Shown: positions 44,255-54,408, numbered from the stretch's first letter. The stretch: DNA of 64,000 nt from Dyella thiooxydans (GCF_001641285.1 NZ_CP014841.1:992001-1056000), one strand, 5' to 3'. Notes: generated by a model from the sequence alone, not told the origin. Numbers and translations: made by a program.

Positions 44255-45688
44255 TCACATCTGCTCCAATTCCCTGCCGCGCGTCTCCCTGACCCACAGA
44301 AGCACGAACACCGTCGACAACGCCGCGGCCACCGCGTAGATGGCATAGGTAGGCGCCAGCCCGATACCGGCCAGCAGCAACGGGAAGCTGATGGTGATGG
44401 CGAAGTTGGCGATCCATTGCGCGGCGCCGGACACGGCCAGGCTGGAACCGCGGATCTGGTTGGGGAACATCTCACCCAGCATCACCCACATCACCGGGCC
44501 CCACGACATGTTGAAGAACACCACGTAGACGTTGGCCGCCACCAGCGCGAGCGTGCCCATCGGTGGCGGCAACGCAAGCTTCCCTGCTGCATCGATGTGT
44601 GCCTGCGCGAACGCCCACACCACCAGCGCCAGCGACACCGTCATGCCCAGCGAGCCGATCCACAGCAGCGGCTTGCGACCGATGCGGTCCACCAGGCCCA
44701 CGGTGACCAGGCAGGCCGCGATGCTCAGCGCGCCCGACACCACGTTGATCAGCAGCGCGTCGCTCTCGGAGAAGCCCACCGCCTGCCACAGCACGGCGCC
44801 GTAGTAGAACACCACGTTGATGCCCACCAGCTGCTGCAGCACCGCCAGCCCGATGCCGACCCACACGATCGGATGCATGCGCCGGGTGGTCTTGTCGACC
44901 AGGTCGGAAAGCTTGGGACGATGACGATCCTGCGCCAACGAGCCGCCGATCTCGGCGAGCTTCGTGCGCGCGGTCGCCTCGCCGTACAGCCGCACCAGCA
45001 CCGCCTGCGCCTCCGCCTCGCGCTTGCGCATCACCAGGAAGCGCGGACTCTCCGGGATGAAGGTCAGCGAGACCAGGAACAGGCTTGAGGGCAGCACCTG
45101 CATCCAGAACATCCAGCGCCAGGCATCCAGCCCCAGCCACAGTGCCTCGGTGGACGCGCCCGCCGCTCGCGCCAGCAGGTAGTTGCTGAGGAAGGCGCAG
45201 AACAGACCGCTGATGATCGCCACCTGCTGCATGGTGGCCAGGCGCCCGCGATAGCGCGCCGGAGCCACCTCGGCGATGTACGCCGGAGCGATCACGCTGG
45301 CGGCGCCCACCGCGAAACCACCGGCCAGGCGAGCCGCCACGAAGAACACCACGCTGGGCGCGGCGCCGGCTCCCAAGGCCGACAGCAGGAACAGGATCGC
45401 CGCGGCGATCAGCACCGTGCGCCGCCCCTGGTAGTCGGCCGCGCGTCCGGCGAAGAACGCGCCGATGGCGCAGCCCAGCAGCATCGAGGCGACTTCGAAG
45501 CCGATGCCGGCCGCGGTTGAATGGAAGGCCTGCTTCAGCCCGTCCACCGTGCCGTTGATCACGCCGCTGTCGAAGCCGAACAGGAAGCCACCCAGGGTGG
45601 CCACGCAACTGATCTGGACGATCAGCCGCGTGTTTTCCGACTGTTCGAGCGAACCGCCGGTATCGAATGTCGCGCTGTGCATTTCCAC
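44255..45688 (-). CDS. MFS sugar:proton symporter (sugar porter family)
   Basis: The 477-residue protein has 12 membrane helices. Family motifs are GFDSGVINGT in helix 1, RAADYQGRRTVL after helix 2, PAYIAEVAPARYRGRL, FIPESPRFLVMRKR at the central loop, QQLVGINVVFYY in helix 7, DRIGRKPLLW and the end RETRGRELEQM. Gene context (next to xylA and xylB) points to xylose uptake. The GTG at 45688 has GAGGGGAG 8 bases upstream and is preferred to the ATG at 45682. xylA ends 43 bp upstream. Confidence 0.92.
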   Translation of the reverse strand: MEMHSATFDTGGSLEQSENTRLIVQISCVATLGGFLFGFDSGVINGTVDGLKQAFHSTAAGIGFEVASMLLGCAIGAFFAGRAADYQGRRTVLIAAAILFLLSALGAGAAPSVVFFVAARLAGGFAVGAASVIAPAYIAEVAPARYRGRLATMQQVAIISGLFCAFLSNYLLARAAGASTEALWLGLDAWRWMFWMQVLPSSLFLVSLTFIPESPRFLVMRKREAEAQAVLVRLYGEATARTKLAEIGGSLAQDRHRPKLSDLVDKTTRRMHPIVWVGIGLAVLQQLVGINVVFYYGAVLWQAVGFSESDALLINVVSGALSIAACLVTVGLVDRIGRKPLLWIGSLGMTVSLALVVWAFAQAHIDAAGKLALPPPMGTLALVAANVYVVFFNMSWGPVMWVMLGEMFPNQIRGSSLAVSGAAQWIANFAITISFPLLLAGIGLAPTYAIYAVAAALSTVFVLLWVRETRGRELEQM

Positions 45689-45731
45689 GATCGGATCTCC
45701 CCTCGCCTGTTCCGTTGCAGCGCCGACTTGC

Positions 45732-47072
45732 CTACACCCGCACCAGGTACTGGTTGACGAGGTTCTCATAGCGCTCCTGCTTGCCGCTGCGCTGCGTGGG
45801 CTCGCCACGCGCCATGGCATGCGCGCGCAGATCATCCAGGCTCAACTTGCCATCGGCAAACGCGCGGCCGGTGCCGGCTTCGAAGCTGGCGTAGCGTTCG
45901 GCACGCCACTGCTCCAGCGGCGACTGCGTGAGCAGCGCGTGCGCCACTTCCAGGCCTCGCGCGAACGCGTCCATGCCGCCGATATGGGCCATGAAGAGGT
46001 CTTCGGCATCGGTCGACTCGCGCCGCACCTTGGCGTCGAAGTTGAGGCCGCCCGGGGCCAGCCCGCCCTGGCGCAGCACCACCAGCATCGCCCCCACCGT
46101 GTCGTACAGGTCGCTGGGAAACTGGTCGGTATCCCAGCCGTTCTGGGCATTGCCGCGGTTGGCGTCGATGCTGCCGAGCAGGCCGTGGTCGGAGGCCACC
46201 TGCAGGTCGTGCTCGAAGGTGTGCCCGGCCAGCGTGGCGTGGTTCGCCTCGATGTTGAGCTTGAAGTCCCGCTCCAGGCCATGCGCCTTCAGGAAGCCCG
46301 CCACCGTCGAGGAATCGAAGTCGTACTGGTGCTTCATCGGCTCCATCGGCTTGGGCTCGATCAGGAAGTTGCCGGTGAAGCCGATGCTGCGGCCGTAGTC
46401 GCGCGCCATCGTCAGGAAGCGCGCGAAGTGGTCCAGCTCGCGCTTCATCTGCGTGTTGTGCAGCGAAGCGTAGCCTTCGCGGCCACCCCAGAACACGTAG
46501 TTGCCACCGCCCAGCTCCACCGTGGCCTCCAGCGCGGCCCTGATCTGCACGCCGGCACGGGCGACCACGTCGAAGTCCGGATTGGTCGCCGCACCGTTCA
46601 TGTAGCGCGGGTGGCTGAACAGGTTGGCGGTGCCCCACAGCAGCTTCATGCCGGTGGCCTGCTGGCGCTCCTTGGCGAGCGCCACCATGTGCTTGAGGTT
46701 GCTTTCGTATACCGCCACGTCGTCGTCGTCGGGCGCCATGTCGATGTCGTGGAAGCAGTAGTACGGCACGCCCAGCTTGGTGAAGAACTCGAACGCCGCA
46801 TCCATCTTCGCCTCGGCGCGGGCCAGCGGCGCGCCGGCCGCATCCCACGGAAAAACACGGGTGCCGGGGCCGAACGGATCGTGTCCGGCGTTGCAGAAGG
46901 TGTGCCAGTAGCACACCGCGAAGCGCAGGTGCTCGGCCATGGTCTTGTCGCCGATCTTGCGGTCCGCGTCGTAGTGCTTGAACGCCAGCGGGTTGTCGGA
47001 CGCGACGCCCTCGTAGGGGATGCGGCCGATGCCGCTGAAGTATTCGCGCTTGCCGACGAAGGGAGTGTTCAT
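45732..47072 (-). CDS. xylA: Xylose isomerase
   Basis: The 446-residue protein has the class II xylose isomerase signatures: [12 protein letters not shown] (catalytic His), [32 protein letters not shown] and [17 protein letters not shown] with metal ligands, and GSIDANRG. It converts D-xylose to D-xylulose. It lies 39 bp after xylB and before the sugar porter, so the order xylB-xylA-porter is one operon. Confidence 0.97.
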   Translation of the reverse strand: MNTPFVGKREYFSGIGRIPYEGVASDNPLAFKHYDADRKIGDKTMAEHLRFAVCYWHTFCNAGHDPFGPGTRVFPWDAAGAPLARAEAKMDAAFEFFTKLGVPYYCFHDIDMAPDDDDVAVYESNLKHMVALAKERQQATGMKLLWGTANLFSHPRYMNGAATNPDFDVVARAGVQIRAALEATVELGGGNYVFWGGREGYASLHNTQMKRELDHFARFLTMARDYGRSIGFTGNFLIEPKPMEPMKHQYDFDSSTVAGFLKAHGLERDFKLNIEANHATLAGHTFEHDLQVASDHGLLGSIDANRGNAQNGWDTDQFPSDLYDTVGAMLVVLRQGGLAPGGLNFDAKVRRESTDAEDLFMAHIGGMDAFARGLEVAHALLTQSPLEQWRAERYASFEAGTGRAFADGKLSLDDLRAHAMARGEPTQRSGKQERYENLVNQYLVRV

Positions 47073-47111
47073 GGGGTGCGATTCCTGTGCATGTGCATGG
47101 CTTGAGACGGA

Positions 47112-48611
47112 TCAGCCGGAGACCGCATGGGCCTGCTGCAGAACGGTCAGTTGGTCGAGAAACTGCTGGTAGGGCTCGCGATACGCCTGCGCGCGACCGG
47201 CGTCCGGCCATGCGGCCCGCGACTCGTCCAGCACCACGTGTTCGCGCGCGATCTCCTCGATGCCCCCGGTGTCGCTGGCGTGATGCCGCCACGCCCACAG
47301 GGCCTGCAGGGCCGCGCCGAAGGCGGCCCCCTCGGTCTGGACGGGCATCTCCACCGGCAGGCCGAACACGTCGGCCACCATCTGCCGCCAGGGCGCACTG
47401 TTCGCCCCGCCGCCGGTCAGCCGGATCGCCTGGAATGCCAGTCCGGCGCGGCACAGGGCGTCCAGGCCTTGGCGCAGCGCGTAGGTCGCGCCCTCCATCG
47501 CCGCACGGTAAACATGGGCGCGGGTGAAGTTGCCCGGGCTCATGCCGTGCAGGCTGGCGCGCGCCGAAGGCAGGTCGGGGGTGCGTTCGCCGTTGAAGAA
47601 CGGCAGCATCAGCAGGCCCTCGGCGCCGGGCGTCGTATCCTCGATCAGCCGGTCGCCCTCGCCCGCCTCGAGACCGAAGGCTTCGGCGACACCGCCGGTG
47701 GCCACCGTGCAGTTCATCGTGCAGATCAGCGGCAGGCCGCCACCGGTGGACGAGCAGAACGCCGCCCACAGGCCGTCGTCGTCGACCAGCGGGCGTTCGG
47801 TGCTGGCGAACAAGGTGCCGGAGGTGCCCAGGCTCACGCTGAGAATGCCGGGCGCCACGTTGCCGGTGCCGATCGCCGCCATCATGTTGTCGCCACCGCC
47901 GGCGGATACCCGCACCTCGTGCGACAGGCCCAGTGCGTCGGCGGTGGCTGGCGCGATCGGCGCGCTCAAATGCGCGTCGACCAATGGCGGCAAGCAGGCG
48001 GACAGGTCGCGGTCCGCGTCGGTGGCCGCGAGCATCGCGCCGGACCAGCGGCGCGTGCGCACGTCCAGCCAGCCCGTGCCCGAGGCGTCGCCGCATTCCA
48101 TCCAGCGTTCGCCGGTGAGCCAGAAATTGATGTAGTCGTGCGGCAGCAGGATGCTGGCCAGCCGGCGGTAGACGTCGGGACGGTGCTTGCGCGTCCACGG
48201 CAGCTTGGATGCGGTGTAGCCGGCCAGGATCGGATTGCCCGCCAGCGCAATGCACTGCCGGTAGCCGCCCGCCGCAGCCATGATCTCCTCGCACTCGCGC
48301 CAGCTGCTGGTGTCGCACCACAGCTTGGCCGGGGCGAGCACCTCGCCTGCCGCATCCAGCGGAACGAAACCGTGCTGCTGGCCGGAAACCCCGATCGCCA
48401 CGATGCGGTCGCGCACTGCGGCATCCAGGTCGGCGAAACATTGCGCTGCCGCGGTGATCCACCATGCCGGGTGCTGCTCGCGGCTGCCGTCGTGCCCCTC
48501 GTCCAGCGTGAGCGACTGCGCACGAATCGCGAGCGTGCGGCGATGCGCGGTGTCGTAGACCAGCAGCTTGACGCTCTGGGTACCGATGTCCAGGCCGGCG
48601 ACGACGCTCAT
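47112..48611 (-). CDS. xylB: Xylulokinase
   Basis: The 499-residue FGGY-family kinase has AGLDIGTQSVKLLVYD at the N-terminus, GVSGQQHGFVPLD, the catalytic Asp in ECGDASGTGWLDV, SLGTSGTLFAS, and the C-terminal ATP-site RLTGGGANSAPWRQMVADV. It phosphorylates D-xylulose to xylulose 5-phosphate. GGGAGG precedes the ATG at 48611. It is divergent from xylR. Confidence 0.96.
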   Translation of the reverse strand: MSVVAGLDIGTQSVKLLVYDTAHRRTLAIRAQSLTLDEGHDGSREQHPAWWITAAAQCFADLDAAVRDRIVAIGVSGQQHGFVPLDAAGEVLAPAKLWCDTSSWRECEEIMAAAGGYRQCIALAGNPILAGYTASKLPWTRKHRPDVYRRLASILLPHDYINFWLTGERWMECGDASGTGWLDVRTRRWSGAMLAATDADRDLSACLPPLVDAHLSAPIAPATADALGLSHEVRVSAGGGDNMMAAIGTGNVAPGILSVSLGTSGTLFASTERPLVDDDGLWAAFCSSTGGGLPLICTMNCTVATGGVAEAFGLEAGEGDRLIEDTTPGAEGLLMLPFFNGERTPDLPSARASLHGMSPGNFTRAHVYRAAMEGATYALRQGLDALCRAGLAFQAIRLTGGGANSAPWRQMVADVFGLPVEMPVQTEGAAFGAALQALWAWRHHASDTGGIEEIAREHVVLDESRAAWPDAGRAQAYREPYQQFLDQLTVLQQAHAVSG

Positions 48612-48916
48612 GACGCCTCCCGTCCCGGGGCGCCCACGCTTCCCGCGGGTGGCGCACTCGTCTTCGCAACCTTCAAGACACCTCACCCTTTCATGTGTCC
48701 GGATACAGGCCGGCAGGCATGCGCCGGCGCCGTCCAGGGCGGCGCGCAGGCCCGACCCCGGTTCGATGCTGCTTCCGGCATCGGAGGGCTGCAATTGCGA
48801 AATCCGTCATTGCGGCACGTCATTTTCCGTGCGGCATTGCCGCATGTGCCGCCAACCACCAACAGGTATCGTCGACGCCATCAAGTAGACGCCGTCTCGG
48901 CAGATCGTGGTATCGC
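48612..48916. promoter_or_regulatory. Divergent xylB-xylR control region
   Basis: The 305-bp region contains the perfect palindrome TGCGGCA-T-TGCCGCA (48830-48844) and ATTGCGAAAT (48794-48803). The latter 10-mer recurs 102 bp before the GH29 gene. These are the best operator candidates for XylR here, but no assignment is possible without comparison. Confidence 0.45.
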
Positions 48917-50143
48917 ATGCCATCACCTCACCGCATCGCCCTGCTGTTCAATGCGAACAAGGTCTACGACCGTCACGTGCTCACTGGCATCGGGAATTAC
49001 CTGACGTCCACGCGGGTCGAGTGGGACCTGTTCATGGAGGAGGATTTCCGCAGCCGCACGGTGGGCATCCACCACTGGCGCGGCGACGGCATCATTGCCG
49101 ACTTCGATGACCCGGTCGTCGGCGAGACCCTCTGCGGCATGCCGCTGCCGGTGGTCGCGGTCGGCGGCTCCTATGCCGATCCGGCGAACTATCCGGCCGG
49201 GATTCCCTACGTGGCCACGGACAACGCACGCCTCGTGCGGCTGGCCTACGACCACCTGATCGACCAGGGCCTGCAGCGCTTCGCCTTCTACGGGCTGCCG
49301 CCCACGCCGGGCAACCGCTGGGCGATGGAACGCGAGCAGGCGTTCCTCGACATGACCCGCGCCGATCATCTCGAAGGCCTGGTGTTCCGCGGCTCGCCCA
49401 CCAGCGCGGGCGGCTGGGGCGTCGCCCAGGAAGCGATCGCGGACTGGGTGCGCGCCCTGCCCAAGCCGATCGGCATCATCGCGGTCACCGATGCACGCGC
49501 CCGTCATCTGCTGCAGGCCTGCATCGTGGCCGATGTCCCGGTGCCGGCCGAGATCGCCGTGGTGGGCATCGACAACGACCCGATGGCGCAGCTGCTCAGC
49601 CGCATCCCGCTGACTTCGGTGATCCAGGGCGCCGAGGAAATGGGGCACACCGCCGCCCGCCTGCTGCACCAGATGCTGCACGGCGGGTGTCTGCCCCAGC
49701 AACGGATCATCGTGCCGCCCAAGGGCATCAACGTGCAGGCCAGCAGCCGGCACGTGCCGATGAACAATCCGCATGTGATGCGCGCCCTTCACCACATCCG
49801 CCAGTACGCCTGCCTGGGTATCAAGACCGACCAGGTCGCCGATTACGTGGGCGTGTCGCGCACCCTGCTGGAAGAGCACTTCAAGCGCGAGCTCAAGTTG
49901 ACCGTCCACCAGGCGATCCTGCAGCACAAGCTGCAGACCGCGCAGCAGATGCTCGCCGATGCCGCCGTGCCGCTGGCCGACGTGGCGGTGCGCAGCGGGT
50001 TCACCTCGCTGCAGTACATGTACGCGGTATTCCGTCGCGAACTGGGTTGCACGCCGCGCCAGTTTGCCGAAGCGGTCCAGGCCGGCGAAGCCGTTCCCGG
50101 CGTTGCGGAACCGCTGACCGTGCCAAAACGCGCAGCGCTGTAG
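48917..50143 (+). CDS. xylR: XylR-type AraC-family xylose regulator
   Basis: The 408-residue protein joins a periplasmic-binding-protein-like sensor domain (residues 1-280: RIALLFNANKVYDRHVLTGI, AEIAVVGIDNDPMAQLLSRI) to a C-terminal AraC DNA-binding domain with two helix-turn-helix units (VADYVGVSRTLLEEHFKREL, LADVAVRSGFTSLQYMYAVF, ending FRRELGCTPRQFAE). This is the E. coli XylR layout. It would bind xylose and activate the divergent xylBA operon and perhaps the GH29-GH43 genes downstream. Confidence 0.93.
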   Translation: MPSPHRIALLFNANKVYDRHVLTGIGNYLTSTRVEWDLFMEEDFRSRTVGIHHWRGDGIIADFDDPVVGETLCGMPLPVVAVGGSYADPANYPAGIPYVATDNARLVRLAYDHLIDQGLQRFAFYGLPPTPGNRWAMEREQAFLDMTRADHLEGLVFRGSPTSAGGWGVAQEAIADWVRALPKPIGIIAVTDARARHLLQACIVADVPVPAEIAVVGIDNDPMAQLLSRIPLTSVIQGAEEMGHTAARLLHQMLHGGCLPQQRIIVPPKGINVQASSRHVPMNNPHVMRALHHIRQYACLGIKTDQVADYVGVSRTLLEEHFKRELKLTVHQAILQHKLQTAQQMLADAAVPLADVAVRSGFTSLQYMYAVFRRELGCTPRQFAEAVQAGEAVPGVAEPLTVPKRAAL

Positions 50144-50380
50144 CGACACACCATTCCGGCACCGGGGATGTGGCGCATCGTTTCGCCTCGCGGTCCACGG
50201 CGTACCTCGTGCTGCTCGCTGTGACTCCCCTCACCCGCCGGATCGAGCCAAGGCGTCGTCGTGGCGACGATTGCGAAATTGCCCCCGGGCGCTAACGTTT
50301 CTTCGTATGCAAGCGCACAAGCAGCCATGCGGGCGCAGGCTTGCTGCTAGCGTGCACTGGCCATTTCGCCAGGAGCTCCC
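50144..50380. promoter_or_regulatory. Upstream region of the GH29-GH43 operon
   Basis: ATTGCGAAAT (50270-50279) repeats the motif in the xylB-xylR gap. Next to it GGGCGCTAACG (50287-50297) shares GCGCTAAC with the xylR-box described in Xanthomonas (recalled, not checked). Both lie 84-111 bp before the GH29 ATG. A role as operator is inferred. Confidence 0.4.
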
Positions 50381-52048
50381 ATGCCCTTGTTCCGGCATGC
50401 CATCTGCCGACACGAACCTCGCCGTGCCGTGTTCACCGGATGCGCGCTGGCCGCGTGCCTGCTGACCCCTCTGCTGGCGCGGGCGGCACCACCGCCGGGC
50501 GATCCCGATGCACCGACCGCCGGCGTACTCACCCCGGCACAGATGGATCAGGCATGGCAGCGTGCCACTGCGCGCTACGCCCCCGAGCGCCGGGCGCTGT
50601 TGGCCAGGGTCGCGCAAGGGGATGCGGCCGGTCCGTTCCGCCCGGACTGGATGTCGCTCGCGCACTACCAGGCGCCGGCCTGGTTCGGTGCCGCCAAGTT
50701 CGGCATCTTCATCCACTGGGGTGTGTATGCCGTGCCGGCGTTCGCCAACGAGTGGTATCCGCGCAACATGTACGACGGCACGGCGCGCGAACACGCCCAC
50801 CAGGTGGATACCTACGGTCCGCTTGCGCAGCACGGCTACAAGGACTTCATCGCCGGGTTCCAGGCGCAGCACTGGGATCCCGCGGCCTGGGCAAAGCTGT
50901 TCAGGCAGGCCGGCGCGCGCTACGTGGTCGAGGTGGCCGAGCATTCGGACGGCTTCGCCATGTACGACTCCCGGCTGTCGCGCTGGACCGCCGCGAAGAT
51001 GGGTCCGAAGCGCGACGTGGTGGCTGAGCTGGAACGGGCCGTACGCGCCGAAGGTTTGCGCTTCGGCCTCTCCTCGCATCGCGCCGAGCACGACTGGTTC
51101 TTCGATCGCGGCCGCAGGATCTCCTCGGACGTGAACGATCCGGCCTACGCGGATTTCTACGGTCCCGCCGTCCCCCACTTCGTGCAGGACGGCGACCTCG
51201 ACCTGCAGCAGGACTGGACCGATGTTTCACCGACCTACGTCGACGACTGGCTGGCGCGCACCACCGAACTGGAGGCGTACTACCAGCCGGACCTGGTCTA
51301 CCTCGACTGGTGGGTGGGCCACCCCGCGTTCCGCGACGCGCTGGCCCGGTTCGCCGCCTACTACTACAACCGCGGATCGCAGCGCGGCGGCGTGGTGCTG
51401 AACTACAAGCTGCACGCGATGCCCAGCGGCAGCGGCGTGCAGGACGTGGAACGGGGCCAGCTCGGCGCCATCCAGCCGGCGCCCTGGCAGACCGATACCA
51501 CCATCAGCAACAGCTCCTGGGGCTACGTGGAGCACGACACCTACCGTTCGGCCACGGCGATCATCCAGTTGCTGGCCGACGTGGTGAGCAAGAACGGCAA
51601 CCTGCTGCTGGACATCGGCCCCAAGCCGGACGGCAGCATCGTGCCGCAGGAAAAAGCCGTGTTGCTGAACATCGGCCAGTGGCTGGCGACCAACGGCGCG
51701 GCGATCTACGACAGCCAGCCCTGGCGCGTGTTCGGCGAAGGTCCCACGGCCACGGCCGCCGGCGCCTTCAAGGAAAAACTGGCGACGAGCTACACGGCCG
51801 CCGATTTCCGCTTCACCCGCAACCACGACACCGTGTACGCCATCGAGCTGGCCTGGCCCGATGACGGCAGCGTGGTTATCCACAGCATCACGCCCGATGA
51901 CCGCGTGCAGGACGTGCGCCTGCTGGGTTCGTCCGCGCCGGTGCGCTGGCAGAGCACCGCCCAGGGGCTGGTGCTGCATCCCGGCGCGCGGCCGGCCGGT
52001 TCCGCCGCCTTCGTTTTCGCCATCCGCACCGCCAAGGACACCCCATGA
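50381..52048 (+). CDS. GH29 alpha-L-fucosidase-like enzyme
   Basis: The 555-residue protein has a signal peptide (AVFTGCALAACLLTPLLARA) and the GH29 core: WFGAAKFGIFIHWGVYAVPA, KLFRQAGARYVVEVAEHSDG, and the nucleophile Asp in PDLVYLDWWVGHP. It would cleave terminal alpha-L-fucose, a decoration of xyloglucan side chains. VSKNGNLLLDIGPKPDGSI is a family hallmark. It overlaps the GH43 gene by 4 bp. Confidence 0.88.
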   Translation: MPLFRHAICRHEPRRAVFTGCALAACLLTPLLARAAPPPGDPDAPTAGVLTPAQMDQAWQRATARYAPERRALLARVAQGDAAGPFRPDWMSLAHYQAPAWFGAAKFGIFIHWGVYAVPAFANEWYPRNMYDGTAREHAHQVDTYGPLAQHGYKDFIAGFQAQHWDPAAWAKLFRQAGARYVVEVAEHSDGFAMYDSRLSRWTAAKMGPKRDVVAELERAVRAEGLRFGLSSHRAEHDWFFDRGRRISSDVNDPAYADFYGPAVPHFVQDGDLDLQQDWTDVSPTYVDDWLARTTELEAYYQPDLVYLDWWVGHPAFRDALARFAAYYYNRGSQRGGVVLNYKLHAMPSGSGVQDVERGQLGAIQPAPWQTDTTISNSSWGYVEHDTYRSATAIIQLLADVVSKNGNLLLDIGPKPDGSIVPQEKAVLLNIGQWLATNGAAIYDSQPWRVFGEGPTATAAGAFKEKLATSYTAADFRFTRNHDTVYAIELAWPDDGSVVIHSITPDDRVQDVRLLGSSAPVRWQSTAQGLVLHPGARPAGSAAFVFAIRTAKDTP

Positions 52049-53742
52049 AGATGCCCATCGATCGTCTCGACGCGACCGCCGGCGATCCAGCCCCCTCCTC
52101 CGAGCCTGCGCCGAACCTCGCACGGCGGAACCTGTTCAAGGCTGCAGCGGCCGGCGCGGCCGCGATTCCCCTGGCGCGGATGGCCAAGGCCGGCGGCCCT
52201 GCCCCGCAATGTGCCGGGCGCGAGCCGCACTGGCGCCCGGGTACCGAAGACCAGCGCATGGCCGATCTCGGCAACGGCAGCTACCTCAACCCGATCGTTG
52301 CCGGCGACCATCCCGATCCCGCCGTGCTCCGGGACGGCGACGACTACTACATGACGTTCACGCCGTTCACCACCTCGCCCGGGCTGGTGATCTGGCATTC
52401 GACCGACCTGGTCAACTGGACACCGGTCGCCACCGCCCTGCACAAGCCGATGGGCAACATCTTCGCGGTCAACCTGTGCAAGCACGACGACCGCTACTAC
52501 ATCTACCTGCCGACCCAGCAAGCCGGTGGCGACTGGTCGATCTTCGTGATCACCGCCGAGCACATCGCCGGCCCGTGGAGCGACCCGGTGGACCTCGAGA
52601 TCCCCGGTTGCATCGACCCGGCCCACGTGGTCGGCGAGGACGGCAAGCGCTACCTGTTCGTCAACGGCATCCGCATGATCCGCCTGACCGACGACGGCAT
52701 GGCCACCGACGGCAAGCTGGTGCATGCCTACACGCCCTGGCAGTACCCGGAAGACTGGGTGGTCGAGGATTTCGCCCCGGAAGGACCGAAGCTGCTGCGC
52801 CGCGACGGCTGGTTCTACCTGGTCAGCGCCGTCGGCGGCACCGCCGGCCCGCCCACCAGCCACATGGTGATCGTGGCGCGCTCGAAGTCGGTGCACGGCC
52901 CGTGGGAAAACTGTCCGCACAATCCCATCGTGCGCACGCGATCGGCGGCCGAACCCTGGTGGTCGCGCGGCCACGCGACCTTCGTCGAGGCACCGGCGGG
53001 CGACTGGTGGATGATCTACCACGGCTACGAGAACGGCTTCCGCACGCTGGGTCGCCAGACACTGCTGGAACCGATGACCTGGACTGCGGATGGCTGGCCG
53101 GTGGCCACCGGCGGCGACCTGTCGCGGCCACTGCGCAAACCGGCCGGCGGGCGCAGCGGTCCGTCCGGCTTCGCACTGTCGGACGATTTCTCCACCGACC
53201 GCTTCGGCGTGCAGTGGTCGTTCCACGAACCGCGTCCTGTCGAGATGCAGCGGGTCCACCGCGATGGCCACGGCATGCTGCTGGCCGGCGCCGGCACGTC
53301 GCCGGCGGACAGTTCGCCGATGACCTGCTGCGCGGGCGACCGTGCCTACGTGGTGGAGCTCACACTGGAGCCTTCCGGGCACGCCGAAGCCGGACTGCTG
53401 CTGTTCTACAACCACAAGGCCTTCGTCGGTGTCGGCTTCACGCCGGACACGATCAAGACCTTCGAATACGCGCAGGAACTGACCTGGGCCCGCATCAAGC
53501 GGGACAACCGGCGGGTGCGCGTGCGCCTGACCAACGACCACAACGTGGTGACCTTCGAGTACTCGCACGACGACGGCCACAGCTGGCAACTGCACACCCT
53601 GCGCATGGAAGTCTCCGGCATCCACCACAACGTGTTCGGCGACTTCCTCAGCCTGAAGCCGGGCATCTACGCCGCGGGCGAAGGCACCGTGCGGCTGATC
53701 GATTTCCGCTACCGGGCGATCAAGGGCAATCCGCTGGTGTGA
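52045..53742 (+). CDS. GH43 glycosidase with Tat signal (xylosidase/arabinofuranosidase)
   Basis: The 565-residue protein has a twin-arginine-type signal (ARRNLFKAAAAGAAAIPLAR). The five-blade propeller has the GH43 acids in GDHPDPAVLRDGDDYYM (base), CIDPAHVVGEDGKRYLF (pKa modulator) and DFAPEGPKLLRRDGWFYL (acid). A C-terminal beta-sandwich (residues 370-560) is as in GH43 subfamilies that trim xylo-oligosaccharides. Export would be folded, via Tat. Confidence 0.9.
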   Translation: MKMPIDRLDATAGDPAPSSEPAPNLARRNLFKAAAAGAAAIPLARMAKAGGPAPQCAGREPHWRPGTEDQRMADLGNGSYLNPIVAGDHPDPAVLRDGDDYYMTFTPFTTSPGLVIWHSTDLVNWTPVATALHKPMGNIFAVNLCKHDDRYYIYLPTQQAGGDWSIFVITAEHIAGPWSDPVDLEIPGCIDPAHVVGEDGKRYLFVNGIRMIRLTDDGMATDGKLVHAYTPWQYPEDWVVEDFAPEGPKLLRRDGWFYLVSAVGGTAGPPTSHMVIVARSKSVHGPWENCPHNPIVRTRSAAEPWWSRGHATFVEAPAGDWWMIYHGYENGFRTLGRQTLLEPMTWTADGWPVATGGDLSRPLRKPAGGRSGPSGFALSDDFSTDRFGVQWSFHEPRPVEMQRVHRDGHGMLLAGAGTSPADSSPMTCCAGDRAYVVELTLEPSGHAEAGLLLFYNHKAFVGVGFTPDTIKTFEYAQELTWARIKRDNRRVRVRLTNDHNVVTFEYSHDDGHSWQLHTLRMEVSGIHHNVFGDFLSLKPGIYAAGEGTVRLIDFRYRAIKGNPLV

Positions 53743-53754
53743 GGCCGAAGAAGC

Positions 53755-53816
53755 ACCGCGGGAATCGCTGGATGGTGCGTTGCCTTTCGCGCGTCCGCTC
53801 GGACGAATGGTTATGC
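53755..53816 (-). other. Partial attC-like site after cassette gene 1
   Basis: Read on the minus strand, GCATAAC (53810-53816, R'' type) is followed by ATTCGTCCGAGCGGACG, the usual left half of an attC. The matching right half and R' box are missing, so the array is truncated here, 74 bp after the GH43 stop. The left limit is arbitrary. Confidence 0.5.
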
Positions 53817-53818
53817 CG

Positions 53819-54352
53819 CTACTGCGCGGAGAACCAATTGAGAAAGCTTTCGGCTACCTCAGGGGTAAGCTCCATGACCGCCTCGGCCACTTTGGCATCA
53901 CTTTTTGCTGCAGCAACCGCGCCTAGAGCGCATACGGTGAACTCGGAATCCCAAGGCCGCGCGGCTGCTGCAGCGACGAGCAAAGGGAGTTCTGCAATTG
54001 CAGCGAAGTAAGACGCTGCCAGGTCTTGAGGGACAGCCACACGACGTTTCTTGCGACAAACCTCCACCCACGCCGGGAACTGAAAGTAGGTGGCCGGAGC
54101 GGTGTCTGTGGCAGACGATAAAACCCTAACAACGTGAGGAACGGCGGCAAAGGAGGCCGAATAAACATCGCCTTGGTGTGCGAGCGAGCTCCATAGGGAA
54201 AACCACGGCTCACTCCCACCCTCGGAGTCCGGCAAAGCATCGAGCTCGCGGAGGAGGCCTGGCGTATCTGTTGCGGCCCCGTATGCATGTTGCAGCTCAG
54301 CCCAACGGGGGCTATCCAATGCCAGCATGCGGTGAATTCTCCCTTGCGGCAT
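53819..54352 (-). CDS. Cassette gene 1, hypothetical protein
   Basis: The 177-residue protein (LALDSPRWAELQHAYGAATD, EPWFSLWSSLAHQGDVYSAS, GAVAAAKSDAKVAEAVMELT) is helical and Ala-rich with no signal peptide. The ATG at 54352 overlaps the R' box GTTATGC of the preceding attC, a cassette-typical arrangement. An ATG eight codons further in is an alternative. The family is not recognised. Confidence 0.65.
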   Translation of the reverse strand: MPQGRIHRMLALDSPRWAELQHAYGAATDTPGLLRELDALPDSEGGSEPWFSLWSSLAHQGDVYSASFAAVPHVVRVLSSATDTAPATYFQFPAWVEVCRKKRRVAVPQDLAASYFAAIAELPLLVAAAAARPWDSEFTVCALGAVAAAKSDAKVAEAVMELTPEVAESFLNWFSAQ

Positions 54353-54408
54353 AACGTTGGAGGTAAGGGGCGGCCGGTAGGCCGTCCCTCTTGACCGAAG
54401 TGTTAGAC
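54349..54408 (-). other. attC recombination site (60 bp)
   Basis: On the minus strand it runs from GTCTAAC (R'') through ACTTCGGTCAAGAGGGACGG, a hairpin tip GGCCTACCGGCC, and CGCCCCTTACCTCCAAC to GTTATGC (R'). Stem arms pair with the few mismatches usual for attC. It is close in form to attC sites of Xanthomonas chromosomal integrons. The cassette gene 2 stop (TAA) lies within R''. Confidence 0.85.

Noticed and set aside
45832-48669. 945-residue open frame over xylA and xylB in another frame
   Set aside because: It is Arg/Gly/Pro-rich shadow; the true frames encode xylA and xylB with all motifs.
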